NCBI RefSeq assembly: GCF_026626705.1
Contig: NZ_JAPNKC010000001.1
Coordinates: forward strand, 2,914,001-2,978,000
Length of the DNA: 64,000 nucleotides
Direction of reading: 5' to 3'
Source of the DNA: Pyxidicoccus sp. MSG2
GTDB lineage: Bacteria > Myxococcota > Myxococcia > Myxococcales > Myxococcaceae
Numbering within the stretch: the stretch's first letter is position 1; each line of letters starts with the position of its first letter. Shown here piece after piece: positions 1 to 9,899 of the stretch. The notes under the pieces were generated by a model. That model saw only the letters and a program-made list of their open reading frames with translations. It was not told where the DNA came from and did not search any database. The translations under genes and the position numbers were made by a program.

Positions 1-394
1 AGTCCCCGAAGACGAAGGCCAGCAGCGCGATGGAGCCGGTGGGAATCACCGTCAGCCGCGCCCACGCGAAGAGGAAGGCGGGCCCGCGCCCGAGCGCGCG
101 GTGGAGGTAGTGGTACTCCCCGCCCGCGTGCGGCCAGGTGCTGGCGAGCTCCGCGTAGCAGAGCGCCCCCACCAACGAGGCGACGCCACCCAGCAGCCAC
201 GCCAGCAGCATGGACCCGCCACTGCCCGTCTGCGCCGCCACCAGGGACGGGGCCTTGAAGATGCCGGCCCCCAGGACGATGCCGACGGTGAGCGCCACCG
301 TGTCGACGATGCGCAGCGAGGGCGAGGGAGCCGCCGGGCCCTCCCCGGACGCCGGTGGTCTCCGGCTGCTCGCCACTGCCTGCTGCTCCCGCAT
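1..394 (-). CDS. APC-family amino acid permease, N-terminal part (runs off the left edge)
   Basis: About 131 codons are visible from an ATG at 394 reading leftwards; the rest lies outside the window. After a soluble leader of about 35 residues comes a hydrophobic stretch with GIVLGAGIFKAPS, the unwound GxGIF substrate-binding motif of transmembrane segment 1 in the amino acid-polyamine-organocation superfamily. Then come segment 2 (MLLAWLLGGVASLVGALCYAEL) and the typical PHAGGEYHYLHRALG loop. The family imports or exchanges amino acids across the inner membrane; the substrate cannot be told from this fragment. It is transcribed away from the AmpG-like gene, with about 200 bases between the two starts. 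The family is clear, the start codon less so. Confidence 0.8.
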   Translation of the reverse strand, partial: MREQQAVASSRRPPASGEGPAAPSPSLRIVDTVALTVGIVLGAGIFKAPSLVAAQTGSGGSMLLAWLLGGVASLVGALCYAELASTWPHAGGEYHYLHRALGRGPAFLFAWARLTVIPTGSIALLAFVFGD

Positions 395-596
395 GGAGTC
401 GCTCCGGACCGTCCGCCGCACGCAACAAGCTGCGCCCGGGGTCCAGGCCCGGCGAGACATGCGACTTCCGGCCCCCTGGCCCGCGCCCATGCGCCGTGGG
501 GCTCCGCCGCGCCCTCGTGGAGGGGGCACCACGGGCGGACGGGCGGGCGCCGACTCCTGCACCCGTCTCCGCGCGAAGCCCTATGCTGCGCCGGCC

Positions 597-1847
597 ATGA
601 GACTTCCGTCATCCCGGCTGATGCTGCTGAGCATGCTCTACCTGGTGCAGGGCATGCCCTTTGGCTTCCAGTCGACCGCGCTGCCCGTGTACCTGCGCAC
701 GCAGGGCGTGGCGCTGACGACCATCGGCTTCGCCAGCGCGCTGTCGCTGCCGTGGGCACTCAAGGCGCTGTGGGCCCCCCTGGTGGACCGGTATGGCTCG
801 GCGCGCCTGGGGCGGCGCCGCTCCTGGATTCTCCCCATGCAGCTGGGGCTGGCGGCGAGCTGTGCCCTGGCGGCCTTCGCCGCCTCGCGCGAGGCCATGC
901 CGCTGCTGTTCGGGCTCGTCCTGCTGATGAACCTCTTCGCCGCCACGCAGGACATCGCGGTGGACGGCTTCGCGGTGGACACGCTGCGGCCGGACGAGCT
1001 GGGGCTGGGCAACACCGCGCAGGTGGTGGGCTACAAGTTCGGGATGATGTTCGCCGGGGGCGGCGTCATCGCCTGGACGGGCGACCGCATCGGCTGGCCG
1101 GGCCTGCTGCTCGCCATGGCGGCGCTGTGCCTGGCCGCCTTCGTCGTGATGCTCTTCGCGCGCGAGCCCGCGCCGCGCGAGGGCGCCGCCGCCACGCGGG
1201 TGAACTGGGACGAGGTCTTCGGACGGCTCAAGCAGGCGCTGCTGCTGCCCGGCACCGGCTGGCTGCTGCTCTTCGTCGGCACGTACAAGCTGGGCGAGAG
1301 CATGTCGGACGTGCTCTACAAGCCCTTCCTCGTGGACGCCGGCATCCCCGCCTCGCGCATCCTCCTGTGGGTGAGCACGTGGGGCACCGTGGCCTCCATC
1401 CTCGGCTCCGTGGCGGGAGGGCTTCTGGCCTCACGCATGCCGCTGCTCGGCGCGGTGGCCCTCACCGCCACGCTGCGCGTGGGGCCGCTGGTGGGCCGGT
1501 GGCTGCTCGCGACGGCCGGCGTCAGCGATGCCAGCGTCATCGGCGTCACCCTGGCGGAGGAGTTCTTCGGCGGCGCCCTCACCACGGTGATGTTCGCCTT
1601 CATGATGTCGCGCGTGGACCGCCGCATCGGCGCCACGCACTACACGCTGCTGGCGAGCCTGGAGGTGTGGGGCAAGGCTCCCGCCGGCCCGCTCGCGACG
1701 TGGCTCGCGGACCCGAAGCTCGGCCTGGGCCTGGGCTATCCGCGCGTCTTCATGCTCGGCATCGTCCTCTCCGTGGCCTTCCTCGCCCTGCTGCTGCCGA
1801 TGCGACGCCAGCGGCGCGTGGGGTTCCCGGCCAGCGCCCCCACCTGA
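597..1847 (+). CDS. AmpG-type major facilitator permease (muropeptide or acyl-CoA transporter family)
   Basis: A 416-residue integral membrane protein with about 12 hydrophobic segments. The ATG at 597 was chosen because membrane segment 1 begins right after it (MRLPSSRLMLLSMLYLVQGM); the frame is open further upstream, but that part is not membrane-like. The motif ATQDIAVDGFAVDTL near residue 115 is the signature of the AmpG/SLC33 branch of the MFS, and RLGRRRSW after segment 2 is the cytosolic MFS loop. AmpG proteins import anhydro-muropeptides for cell-wall recycling, but related members carry other substrates, so the substrate is inference. It stands alone, with divergent and unrelated neighbours. 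Confidence 0.82.
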   Translation: MRLPSSRLMLLSMLYLVQGMPFGFQSTALPVYLRTQGVALTTIGFASALSLPWALKALWAPLVDRYGSARLGRRRSWILPMQLGLAASCALAAFAASREAMPLLFGLVLLMNLFAATQDIAVDGFAVDTLRPDELGLGNTAQVVGYKFGMMFAGGGVIAWTGDRIGWPGLLLAMAALCLAAFVVMLFAREPAPREGAAATRVNWDEVFGRLKQALLLPGTGWLLLFVGTYKLGESMSDVLYKPFLVDAGIPASRILLWVSTWGTVASILGSVAGGLLASRMPLLGAVALTATLRVGPLVGRWLLATAGVSDASVIGVTLAEEFFGGALTTVMFAFMMSRVDRRIGATHYTLLASLEVWGKAPAGPLATWLADPKLGLGLGYPRVFMLGIVLSVAFLALLLPMRRQRRVGFPASAPT

Positions 1848-1998
1848 ACCACGGTGGCAGCAGCTTCACGGTTACAGCAACTCTTGAAACATACGTGATG
1901 CAGGAATGTCGCATGAGGCATGTCAGGCGTGCGTGTTAGCTGCGGGGGCGCTGCACACTCCAACCCGTGGGCCCCCCGGCCCACGCGAGGCCCACCGC

Positions 1999-2784
1999 AT
2001 GTCCTCCTCGTCCCTGAAATCACTCCTGAGCGGCGCCGTCCTGCTGGCCGCGCCCCTGGCCCTCGCCAACAGCAGCACCACCATCCCCGCCTTCGACGCG
2101 AAGGTTGCCACCGCGCGCACGGCCACCAGCCCGGGCGGCACCACCGTCACCCGCGGCGAGATGTCCGGCGCGCTCCACACCTTCATCGACTTCGATGACG
2201 GCGTGGTGGACGCCGCCGAGCGCACGTACCTGGGCACGAAGGTGGGCAACGCCACCTTCCTCACCGGCGTCGAGGAGACGGCGAAGAAGTTCCTCACCGA
2301 CTTCTACGAGCTGAACGACGCGGCCACCACCCCGGCGCCGCTGTCCCTGTACTGGCTGCAGGACTCACCCGAGGACCTGTACGGCGCGGGCGGCCCGCTG
2401 GCGGACGCCTCCAACATCCTGGAGGGCTTCATCCCCTACGGCCAGGGCGTGGCCAACCAGCTCACGCTGCTCGAGACGCTCAAGTCCACCCAGGAGTTCG
2501 GGTACGGCGCCCCCAACAGCAGCTTCTACCCCATCACCGAGTCCGAGCTCATCACGACGCTCTCGGGGACGGCCGGCTTCGACTACGAGACGCCCTCCCA
2601 GGACGAGGTGAACGGCGCGGCGGCCTTCATCAACCAGATTTCCAGCAACAGCCACCGCCTCTACCAGGCCAGCTGGGCCTGCTTCCGCGGCTGCCAGGGC
2701 GACGTGGGCGGTTACGTCATCGCCGCGGTGAGCACCGACCGGCGATTCGTACGCGTGGTGAAGGTCATCACCTGGGTCGAATAG
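1999..2784 (+). CDS. secreted protein, first of three tandem paralogues (unknown family)
   Basis: A 261-residue protein with a signal peptide (LLSGAVLLAAPLALA, cleavage about residue 23). I do not recognise the family. Features shared with the next two genes are ARTATSPGGTTVTR near residue 38, a DDGVVDAAE acidic segment resembling a degenerate EF-hand loop, ATFLTGV, AKKFLTDFYELND, GQGVANQ and a C-terminal STDRRFVRVVKV block. ATG 1999 is chosen because the signal peptide begins there, although the frame is open from 1906. A strong hairpin follows at 2828-2857, so it may be a separate transcript from its paralogues. Two Cys (CFRGC) near the C terminus are absent from the paralogues. Export through Sec is likely; function is unknown. 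Confidence 0.75.
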   Translation: MSSSSLKSLLSGAVLLAAPLALANSSTTIPAFDAKVATARTATSPGGTTVTRGEMSGALHTFIDFDDGVVDAAERTYLGTKVGNATFLTGVEETAKKFLTDFYELNDAATTPAPLSLYWLQDSPEDLYGAGGPLADASNILEGFIPYGQGVANQLTLLETLKSTQEFGYGAPNSSFYPITESELITTLSGTAGFDYETPSQDEVNGAAAFINQISSNSHRLYQASWACFRGCQGDVGGYVIAAVSTDRRFVRVVKVITWVE

Positions 2785-2827
2785 GCGCAACCTCCGCTCG
2801 CATTTTACGAGAATCCAAGGCATTTCC

Positions 2828-2857
2828 AGGCCCGCCCGCCTTTCCCTGGGCGGGCCT
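2828..2857 (+). terminator. hairpin between first and second paralogue
   Basis: Perfect 10-bp stem AGGCCCGCCC / GGGCGGGCCT with a 10-nt loop, followed by only a short T tract. It lies 43 nt after the stop of the first paralogue and before the start of the second, and could terminate or attenuate transcription between them. Confidence 0.55.
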
Positions 2858-2878
2858 TCACCCAAGGCAGGCTCATCC

Positions 2879-3658
2879 ATGCGCAACACCCCCCTCAAGG
2901 CGCTCCTCGCGGGCGTCACGCTGCTGGTGTGTCCAGCGGCCCTGGCCGGCACCAGCACGTCGGTCCCCCTCTTCGAGGCGCGAATCACCTCGGCTCGCGC
3001 GTCCACCAGCCCGGGCGGCACCAGCGTCCTGCGCGCGGAGATGATTTCCGCGCTCGAGGCCTTCCGCTCCGACGACTGGGCGGTGGACACCGCCGAGCAC
3101 CAGTACCTGGGCACGAAGCTCTCCAACAGCACCTTCCTCACCGGCATCACCGGCCCCGCGAAGAAGTACCTGCAGGACTTCTACGAGCTGGAGGACGGCG
3201 CGACGAGCGCCGCGCCGCTGGCCTCCACCGCCGTGACGACGCCCGCCGCGCAGCTGTACGGCGCGAGCGGCCCGCTGGCGAGCACCTCCGTCATCCGCGA
3301 GGGCGCCATCCCCAGCGGCCAGGGCGTGGCCAACCAGGTGACGCTCACCGCGACGTACGACACGTACTTCAACGACGGGTATGACGACCCGGTCTACTTC
3401 GAGCCCATCTCCCTGAACGAGCTGACCCTCATGCTCAAGCAGGGCGTCGAGGGCGGCACGCCGACGTCCGACGAGGTGGACGGCGCGCTGGCCTTCATCA
3501 CCGACATCTCCCGCAACAGCAGCCGCCTCTACATCGCCTACTGGCACAGCTGGGGCAGCAGCGGAGGCCCCGGCGAGTCGGCGGGCCGCATCGTCGCGGC
3601 GGTCAGCAGCGACCGTCGTTTCGTGCGGATGGTCAACCTCACCTCGTGGGCGGAGTGA
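2879..3658 (+). CDS. secreted protein, second of three tandem paralogues (unknown family)
   Basis: A 259-residue protein with a Sec signal peptide (LLAGVTLLVCPAALA). It carries the family blocks SARASTSPGGTSVLRAEM, AVDTAEHQYLGTKL, NSTFLTGITGPAKKYLQDFYELED, GQGVANQVTL, DEVDGALAFITDISRNSSRLY and AAVSSDRRFVRMV. The acidic loop is more degenerate here (DDWAVDTAE). No enzyme motif is recognised. The stop lies five bases before the start of the third paralogue, so these two are almost certainly one transcript. Tandem duplication followed by divergence is the simplest origin. Confidence 0.75.
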   Translation: MRNTPLKALLAGVTLLVCPAALAGTSTSVPLFEARITSARASTSPGGTSVLRAEMISALEAFRSDDWAVDTAEHQYLGTKLSNSTFLTGITGPAKKYLQDFYELEDGATSAAPLASTAVTTPAAQLYGASGPLASTSVIREGAIPSGQGVANQVTLTATYDTYFNDGYDDPVYFEPISLNELTLMLKQGVEGGTPTSDEVDGALAFITDISRNSSRLYIAYWHSWGSSGGPGESAGRIVAAVSSDRRFVRMVNLTSWAE

Positions 3659-3663
3659 TTCAC

Positions 3664-4428
3664 ATGCAGACCTCTCTCAAGTCGCTCCTCTCCGGCCTCG
3701 TCCTCCTGGCCTCGTCCCCGGCCCTCGCCGGCAGCGCCACCACCATTCCCGCGTTCGACGCGAAGATTGCCACCGCGCGCACGGCCACCAGCCCGGGCGG
3801 AACCACCGTCACCCGCGTGGAGATGCAGGGCGCGGTGGACCTGCTCATCAATGACGACAACCAGGTCGACGCCGCCGAGCGCGCGCACATGGGCGCGAAG
3901 CTGGCCAGCACCACCTTCCTCACCGGCGTCAACGGCTCGGCGAAGAAGTACCTCAGCGACACGTACGAGCTGAACGACACCGCCACCGTCGCCGCGCCGC
4001 TGGGCAGCTACCCCGTGGCCGGGACGCCCGCCGAGCTGTACGGCGCCACCGGCAGCCTCGCCTTCGCGTCCGTCATCCGCGAGGGCTACATCCCCAACGG
4101 CCAGGGCGTGGCCAACCAGGTGACTCTGGTGGAGACCTTCAACGCCAACGCCGGCGGCTACAAGGCGGCGAGCTACTTCACGCCCATCACCACGCAGGAG
4201 CTCATCGCGACGCTCAGCGCCAACTACTACGCCACCCATGCCACCGTGGATGAGGTCGAGGGCGCGCTGGCGTACATCTACCAGATCTACCGGAACAGCA
4301 GCCGGCTGTACGTCGCGGGTTGGTCCGGCAGCTACCACAGCGGATACATGCAGGGCTTCGTCGTGGCGGCGGTGAGCAGCGACCGGCGCTTCGTCCGGTT
4401 CGTGGAAGTGATCACCTACGGCGAGTAG
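3664..4428 (+). CDS. secreted protein, third of three tandem paralogues (unknown family)
   Basis: A 254-residue protein. ATG 3664 is preferred over an upstream GTG at 3646 that would overlap the previous gene, because the signal peptide (LLSGLVLLASSPALA) then begins in the usual place. It is closer to the first copy than to the second in its N-terminal half: TTIPAFDAKIATARTATSPG differs from the first copy at one residue. The acidic element is NDDNQVDAAE, and the C terminus is AAVSSDRRFVRFVEVITYGE. Aromatic and glycine-rich loops (GSYHSGYMQG) vary between copies, suggesting exposed variable surfaces on a conserved scaffold. Function is unknown. Confidence 0.75.
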   Translation: MQTSLKSLLSGLVLLASSPALAGSATTIPAFDAKIATARTATSPGGTTVTRVEMQGAVDLLINDDNQVDAAERAHMGAKLASTTFLTGVNGSAKKYLSDTYELNDTATVAAPLGSYPVAGTPAELYGATGSLAFASVIREGYIPNGQGVANQVTLVETFNANAGGYKAASYFTPITTQELIATLSANYYATHATVDEVEGALAYIYQIYRNSSRLYVAGWSGSYHSGYMQGFVVAAVSSDRRFVRFVEVITYGE

Positions 4429-4445
4429 CCGCGGGCAGGTGACAA

Positions 4446-4486
4446 CTCCGGCCGGACGGCGCATACACGGCGCCCTCCTGCCGGAG
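4446..4486 (+). terminator. stem-loop after the paralogue cluster
   Basis: Outer stem CTCCGGC (4446-4452) / GCCGGAG (4480-4486) encloses an inner stem GGCGC/GCGCC; cgttgttc follows. It lies 18 nt past the stop of the third paralogue and before the opposed glycosylase gene. The T tract is weak. Confidence 0.45.
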
Positions 4487-4573
4487 CGTTGTTCAGGGCC
4501 TCACGCCCGCGACACTCGGCGCCACGTCACGCCGGTGACGAGGAGCGTCGCAACAGCGGAAAGCCCCCATGGG

Positions 4574-5245
4574 TCAGCCCTTGAAGGACTCCGGCGGCAG
4601 CTCCGTGGCGCGCCACAGGTACCAGCTCGCCACCGTACGCCACGGGCGCCAGCGCTCACCGTACGCCAGCAACTCCTTCGGGCGGGGCATCTCGGGAAGG
4701 CCGTAGGCGAGCATGAAGCCCTTGCGCACGCCGTAGTCGTCCACGGGCAGTACGTCCGGCCGGCCGAGCCGGAAGATGAGCAGCATCTCCACCGTCCACT
4801 GGCCGATGCCGCGCACCTGGGTGAAGTGCTCGATGAGCGTCGCGTCGTCCATGCGCTTCACACGCGCCAGCGGCGGCACCGTGCCGTCCAGCGACTTGCG
4901 GGCCAGGTCGCGCATGGCGGCGAGCTTGTTGGCGGACAACCCCGCCTCGCGCAGGGCCTGGTCCGGCACGTCCATCAGGGCCTGGGGCGTGAAGCGCCGT
5001 CCCTGGCCCACGCGCTCGCTCACCCGCGCGAAGATGGAGGCGGCCGCGCGGCCGTGGAGCTGCTGGTAGACGATGGAGCGCGCCAGCGCGGCGAAGGGAC
5101 TGTGCAGCGGGCTGAGCTCCATGCAGAAGGGACCCACCCGCTTCATCAGCGAGCCCAGCACCGGGTCCGCCCGCACCAGGGCGCGGCGGACCGCGGGCGT
5201 GTAGTCATCAGGAAGGCGCGGGGCGGTGGGAGCGGGACGCGGCAT
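4574..5245 (-). CDS. DNA-3-methyladenine glycosylase II family (AlkA-like, HhH-GPD)
   Basis: A 223-residue base-excision repair glycosylase. The helix-hairpin-helix is VRGIGQWTVEMLL (residues 144-156), followed by LPVDDYGVRKG, whose second Asp (about 170) fits the catalytic Asp of the HhH-GPD superfamily; SANKLAAMRDLA precedes it as in AlkA. It removes alkylated bases, leaving abasic sites, in the cytosol. The length suits the AlkA core without the N-terminal extra domain of the E. coli enzyme. The frame is open to 5350, but the ATG at 5245 (MPRPAPTAPRLP) avoids a long basic extension that would overlap the hemerythrin gene. Confidence 0.85.
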   Translation of the reverse strand: MPRPAPTAPRLPDDYTPAVRRALVRADPVLGSLMKRVGPFCMELSPLHSPFAALARSIVYQQLHGRAAASIFARVSERVGQGRRFTPQALMDVPDQALREAGLSANKLAAMRDLARKSLDGTVPPLARVKRMDDATLIEHFTQVRGIGQWTVEMLLIFRLGRPDVLPVDDYGVRKGFMLAYGLPEMPRPKELLAYGERWRPWRTVASWYLWRATELPPESFKG

Positions 5246-5306
5246 GGCGAGCCGCATGCTGCCGCGCCCGCCGGCCCGCGCAACCCGTTTCCTGCTCGCG
5301 GGCGGA

Positions 5307-5795
5307 CTAAATCGGCGCGGCCCGGTCCGTCTCGGCGGACACCTGCTCACGGGGCTCGCCCTCCATCAACTCCTCGAACTCCTGTTGCATCTGGACACCC
5401 AGGTCCTCGAGTTGCTCCTTGGAGAGGAGCCTGCGGACCTTCTTGAAGAGGTCGGTCTCCTCTTCTTCCACGTGGTGTTCAATCTGCTCCTGGAGCACCT
5501 GCATCTTCGCGTCGAACTCCTCGTCGGAGGACTCCATCTCCAGCAGGTCCGCGATGATGCGCTTGACGGAGAGGTGCTCCTCGACGGCCTCGCGCAGCAG
5601 GTCCTCGGTGTCCTCGGCCTTGGCCGCCGGATAGAAGTACTGCTCCTCGATGGAGGCGTGCGCGCCGAGGCGGTCGGCGATGGCCTCGAACAATTCCTGC
5701 CGCTTCTCGTCGGCGTGGTCCGCGAGCTTCTCGTACTTCTTGAAGAGCTTCTTCACCTCGTCGTGCTGCTGCTTCAGAAGGTCGAGTGCGTTCAT
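5307..5795 (-). CDS. hemerythrin HHE-domain protein
   Basis: A 162-residue helical protein with the HHE cation-binding pattern: QQHDEVKKLF (His11), GAHASIEEQYFYP (helix 2 His and Glu), EEHLSVKRI (helix 3) and IEHHVEEEE (helix 4). These residues would hold a di-iron or related centre that binds O2 or senses redox state in the cytosol. The start is preceded by a GGAG element. It is divergent from the GvpA-like gene across 316 bases, so oxygen sensing near a gas-vesicle-type cluster is a tempting but unproven link. The acidic C-terminal tail carries no metal motif. Confidence 0.85.
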   Translation of the reverse strand: MNALDLLKQQHDEVKKLFKKYEKLADHADEKRQELFEAIADRLGAHASIEEQYFYPAAKAEDTEDLLREAVEEHLSVKRIIADLLEMESSDEEFDAKMQVLQEQIEHHVEEEETDLFKKVRRLLSKEQLEDLGVQMQQEFEELMEGEPREQVSAETDRAAPI

Positions 5796-6111
5796 GGTCT
5801 CCAGCTCCAGGTTGAAGGTTGCATGGGGGCCCGTGTCGGCTCCGAGGTGGGGAGCGCTCCTCGCCGTTCGTTTCCTCGGCCCAAGGTAGGAATGAGCCGC
5901 GGGTGCGATAACCGGCGCGGAGGCACCGTGCGCCTGCCTGCCTGCCCAGCTTCAGGGCCTTTGAGATGTGCACAAAGGGACAGTGGCTACCTTCGGATGT
6001 TGGCAAGTCACGTCGGCGGGGAAGCGTTTGTGGGGTGACCCGCGCCCCCCGCGCTACAAGAGGGACATGGGCCAGAGCCCACCTCGCGCCGCGAGCCCAG
6101 GAGTCACACGG
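5796..6111. other. divergent intergenic region between hemerythrin and gvpA-like genes
   Basis: 316 bases without a supported gene. It must hold the promoters for both flanking genes, but I could not identify a convincing sigma-70 or sigma-54 match. The only firm element is the AGGAG at 6099-6103. Confidence 0.6.
6099..6103 (+). promoter_or_regulatory. ribosome binding site that fixes the gvpA-like start
   Basis: AGGAG, eight bases before ATG 6112. It supports the start at the conserved MPVERT sequence rather than the upstream starts in the same open frame. Confidence 0.6.
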
Positions 6112-6330
6112 ATGCCCGTGGAAAGAACGGCCGGAAGCACCAGCCTCGTCGACGTCCTGGACCGGATGCTGGACCGGGGTCTGCGCTGGGATTCGAACGC
6201 CCGCGCGGCGTCGGGCCGGGCCACCGCGGCCTGGAGCACCATGCGCATCGTGGTGACATTCATGGATGTCCGCATCGACGACGTCCCCGCCCGGGGAGTG
6301 GCTCCCCGGGCCCCTTCCCCTGGAGCCTGA
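6112..6330 (+). CDS. small GvpA/GvpJ-like gas vesicle family protein
   Basis: A 72-residue protein. [23 protein letters not shown] aligns without gaps to the GvpA N terminus (AVEKxxxSSSLAEVIDRILDKG), and [10 protein letters not shown] fits the later EARIVIASVET block at the same spacing. Gas vesicle wall proteins polymerise into a hollow shell through a hydrophobic beta-hairpin. Here that hairpin reads [11 protein letters not shown], so the hydrophobic residues are largely lost; it may be non-structural, a GvpJ/S-like minor protein, or decaying. A kinase gene follows within five bases and a GvpF/L gene lies three genes on. The frame and Shine-Dalgarno match are clear; family membership is likely, function uncertain. 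Confidence 0.6.
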   Translation: MPVERTAGSTSLVDVLDRMLDRGLRWDSNARAASGRATAAWSTMRIVVTFMDVRIDDVPARGVAPRAPSPGA

Positions 6331-6334
6331 CGCG

Positions 6335-8436
<2,102 letters not shown>

Positions 8437-8440
<4 letters not shown>

Positions 8441-8847
8441 CCAATCCCTCTCCGACAACGAAGCCGCTCGTGCTGGTCGTCGACGACTACCAGGATGCGA
8501 GGGAGATGTACGCCGAGTACCTGGAGTTCTCGGGCTTTCGTGTGGCCGAGGCGAAGAACGGTCAGGAGGCGTTGGACAAGGCCTTCGAGCTGCGGCCGGA
8601 CATCATCCTGATGGACCTGTCGCTGCCCATCATCGACGGGTGGGAGGCGACGCGGCGGCTGAAGAACGATGACCGCACGCGCACCATCCCCGTGGTGGCC
8701 CTCACCGGCCATGCGATGACGGGCCAGTCGGACGAGGCGAAGGGCGCGGGCTGCGACTCCTTCGTCACCAAGCCGTGCCTGCCGGACGCGCTGGTGGACG
8801 AGGTCCGCCGCGTGCTCGCCACGCGTGGAGCCGCCCGGCCAGGGTGA
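8437..8847 (+). CDS. single-domain response regulator (CheY-like)
   Basis: A 136-residue receiver domain with no output domain. VVDD (Asp16/17) binds Mg2+, LMDLSLP gives the phospho-acceptor Asp60, and ALTGHA and VTKPC supply the conserved Thr and Lys. It overlaps the kinase gene by ATGA and is the likely cognate partner. With no DNA-binding domain, it must act by protein contact, possibly with the neighbouring GvpF/L-like protein or another regulator; that is inference. Confidence 0.9.
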
Positions 8848-8855
8848 GACGCGCG

Positions 8856-9878
8856 ATGCCCCGGACGTCACGGACGCGAAAAGGCTCCACCCCCAAGGCA
8901 CCCGGTGCCTCGGGTGGGGCGAAGACCCCCGCGCCAGCGCCAAAGAAGGCCCGGGCGAAGCGTCCCGCGAAAGTGAAGACCCCGGTCGAGGCCGCGACGG
9001 TCATCGTGACGACCTCCTCGGAGGGCGCGCCGCTTCCTCCGGAAGCATGGGCGGAGGGTGGCGCACCGGAGCGCGTGGCCGCGCGTCCCGAGGCGCAGCC
9101 CCCCAGGGAAGTGGCCCCGAGCCACATGCCCGGGATGGAGCTGGAGGACGGCCCGCGCTACCTCTACGGCGTGGTGCGCGCGGTGGGCGACCTGGACTTC
9201 GGGCCCATCGGCCTGGGCGTGCCGCCGGCCGACGTGCACGCGGTGCGCGAGGGGGACCTGGCGGCGCTGGTGTCCATCGCACCGGCGCTGGTGGTGGACC
9301 CGACGCGGGCGCACCTGCTCGTGCACCAGCGCGTCACCGAGGCCGTGCTGCGTGAGCACACGCTGCTGCCGGTGGCCTTCGGCACCGTGCTGCGCTCGGA
9401 GGCGCAGGTGCGGGAGTTGCTGCGCACCGCGCACGGCGCGCTGTCCGACACGCTCATCGCGCTGGAGGACAAGGTCGAGCTGGGCCTGAAGGTCCTCTAC
9501 CACCGAGAGCACCTGGCCCGGCGGTTGGAGCTGGGAGACGCCACGCTGGGCCGCCGCGAGGACGAGCCCGAGGCCGAGCACGAGCACCGCATCAGCGCCG
9601 CCATCACGGACCGGGTGGAGCGCGACATGGCCGCGCTGCTGGAGGGCCTGCGGCCGCTGTCCTTCGCGTCCCGCAACTCGGCCCCGGTGGGAGACCGGAT
9701 GCTCCTCAACGCCGCCTTCCTCGTGGGCCGCGACTGGGTGGAGTCCTTCGAGGCGCAGTTGAAGTCCCTGGCGGCCCGCTGGGACACCTACGCCTTCCGC
9801 TTCACCGGCCCCTGGGCGCCCTACAGCTTCGTGGACCTGTGCCTGGGGCTGGAGCCGGAGCCCGACGCGGCGGCCTGA
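8856..9878 (+). CDS. GvpF/GvpL family gas vesicle protein
   Basis: A 340-residue protein. The first 95 or so residues are a Lys/Ala/Pro-rich tail. The rest is a GvpF/L core: YLYGVVRAVGDLDFGPIGL, VHAVREGDLAALVS, VTEAVLREHTLLPVAFGTV, RVERDMAALLEGL, LNAAFLVGRDWVESFEAQL and FTGPWAPYSFVDL. GvpF/L proteins are accessory factors that contact GvpA during vesicle assembly. ATG 8856 follows AGGGTGAG and the regulator stop by eight bases, so it belongs to the same transcript as gvpA-like, kinase and regulator. The other usual genes (gvpN, gvpK, gvpG and so on) are absent here. The extended basic tail is unusual for the family. Confidence 0.82.
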   Translation: MPRTSRTRKGSTPKAPGASGGAKTPAPAPKKARAKRPAKVKTPVEAATVIVTTSSEGAPLPPEAWAEGGAPERVAARPEAQPPREVAPSHMPGMELEDGPRYLYGVVRAVGDLDFGPIGLGVPPADVHAVREGDLAALVSIAPALVVDPTRAHLLVHQRVTEAVLREHTLLPVAFGTVLRSEAQVRELLRTAHGALSDTLIALEDKVELGLKVLYHREHLARRLELGDATLGRREDEPEAEHEHRISAAITDRVERDMAALLEGLRPLSFASRNSAPVGDRMLLNAAFLVGRDWVESFEAQLKSLAARWDTYAFRFTGPWAPYSFVDLCLGLEPEPDAAA

Positions 9879-9899
9879 GACGGCCGCCGCTCGGGACGC

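Noticed and set aside
1860..1925. sigma-70 promoter TTGAAA before the first secreted paralogue
   Set aside because: The -35-like TTGAAA has no acceptable -10 at 16-18 bases.
6180..6215. antisense T-arm-like GTTCGAATCC in the gvpA-like gene
   Set aside because: The flanking bases do not form a T stem or acceptor, and the sense frame aligns with GvpA without gaps.
6266..6334. ATG 6266 as start of the histidine kinase
   Set aside because: It would overlap the gvpA-like gene by 65 bases, lacks a ribosome site and adds only low-complexity sequence; TTG 6335 has GGAG upstream. Not fully excluded.
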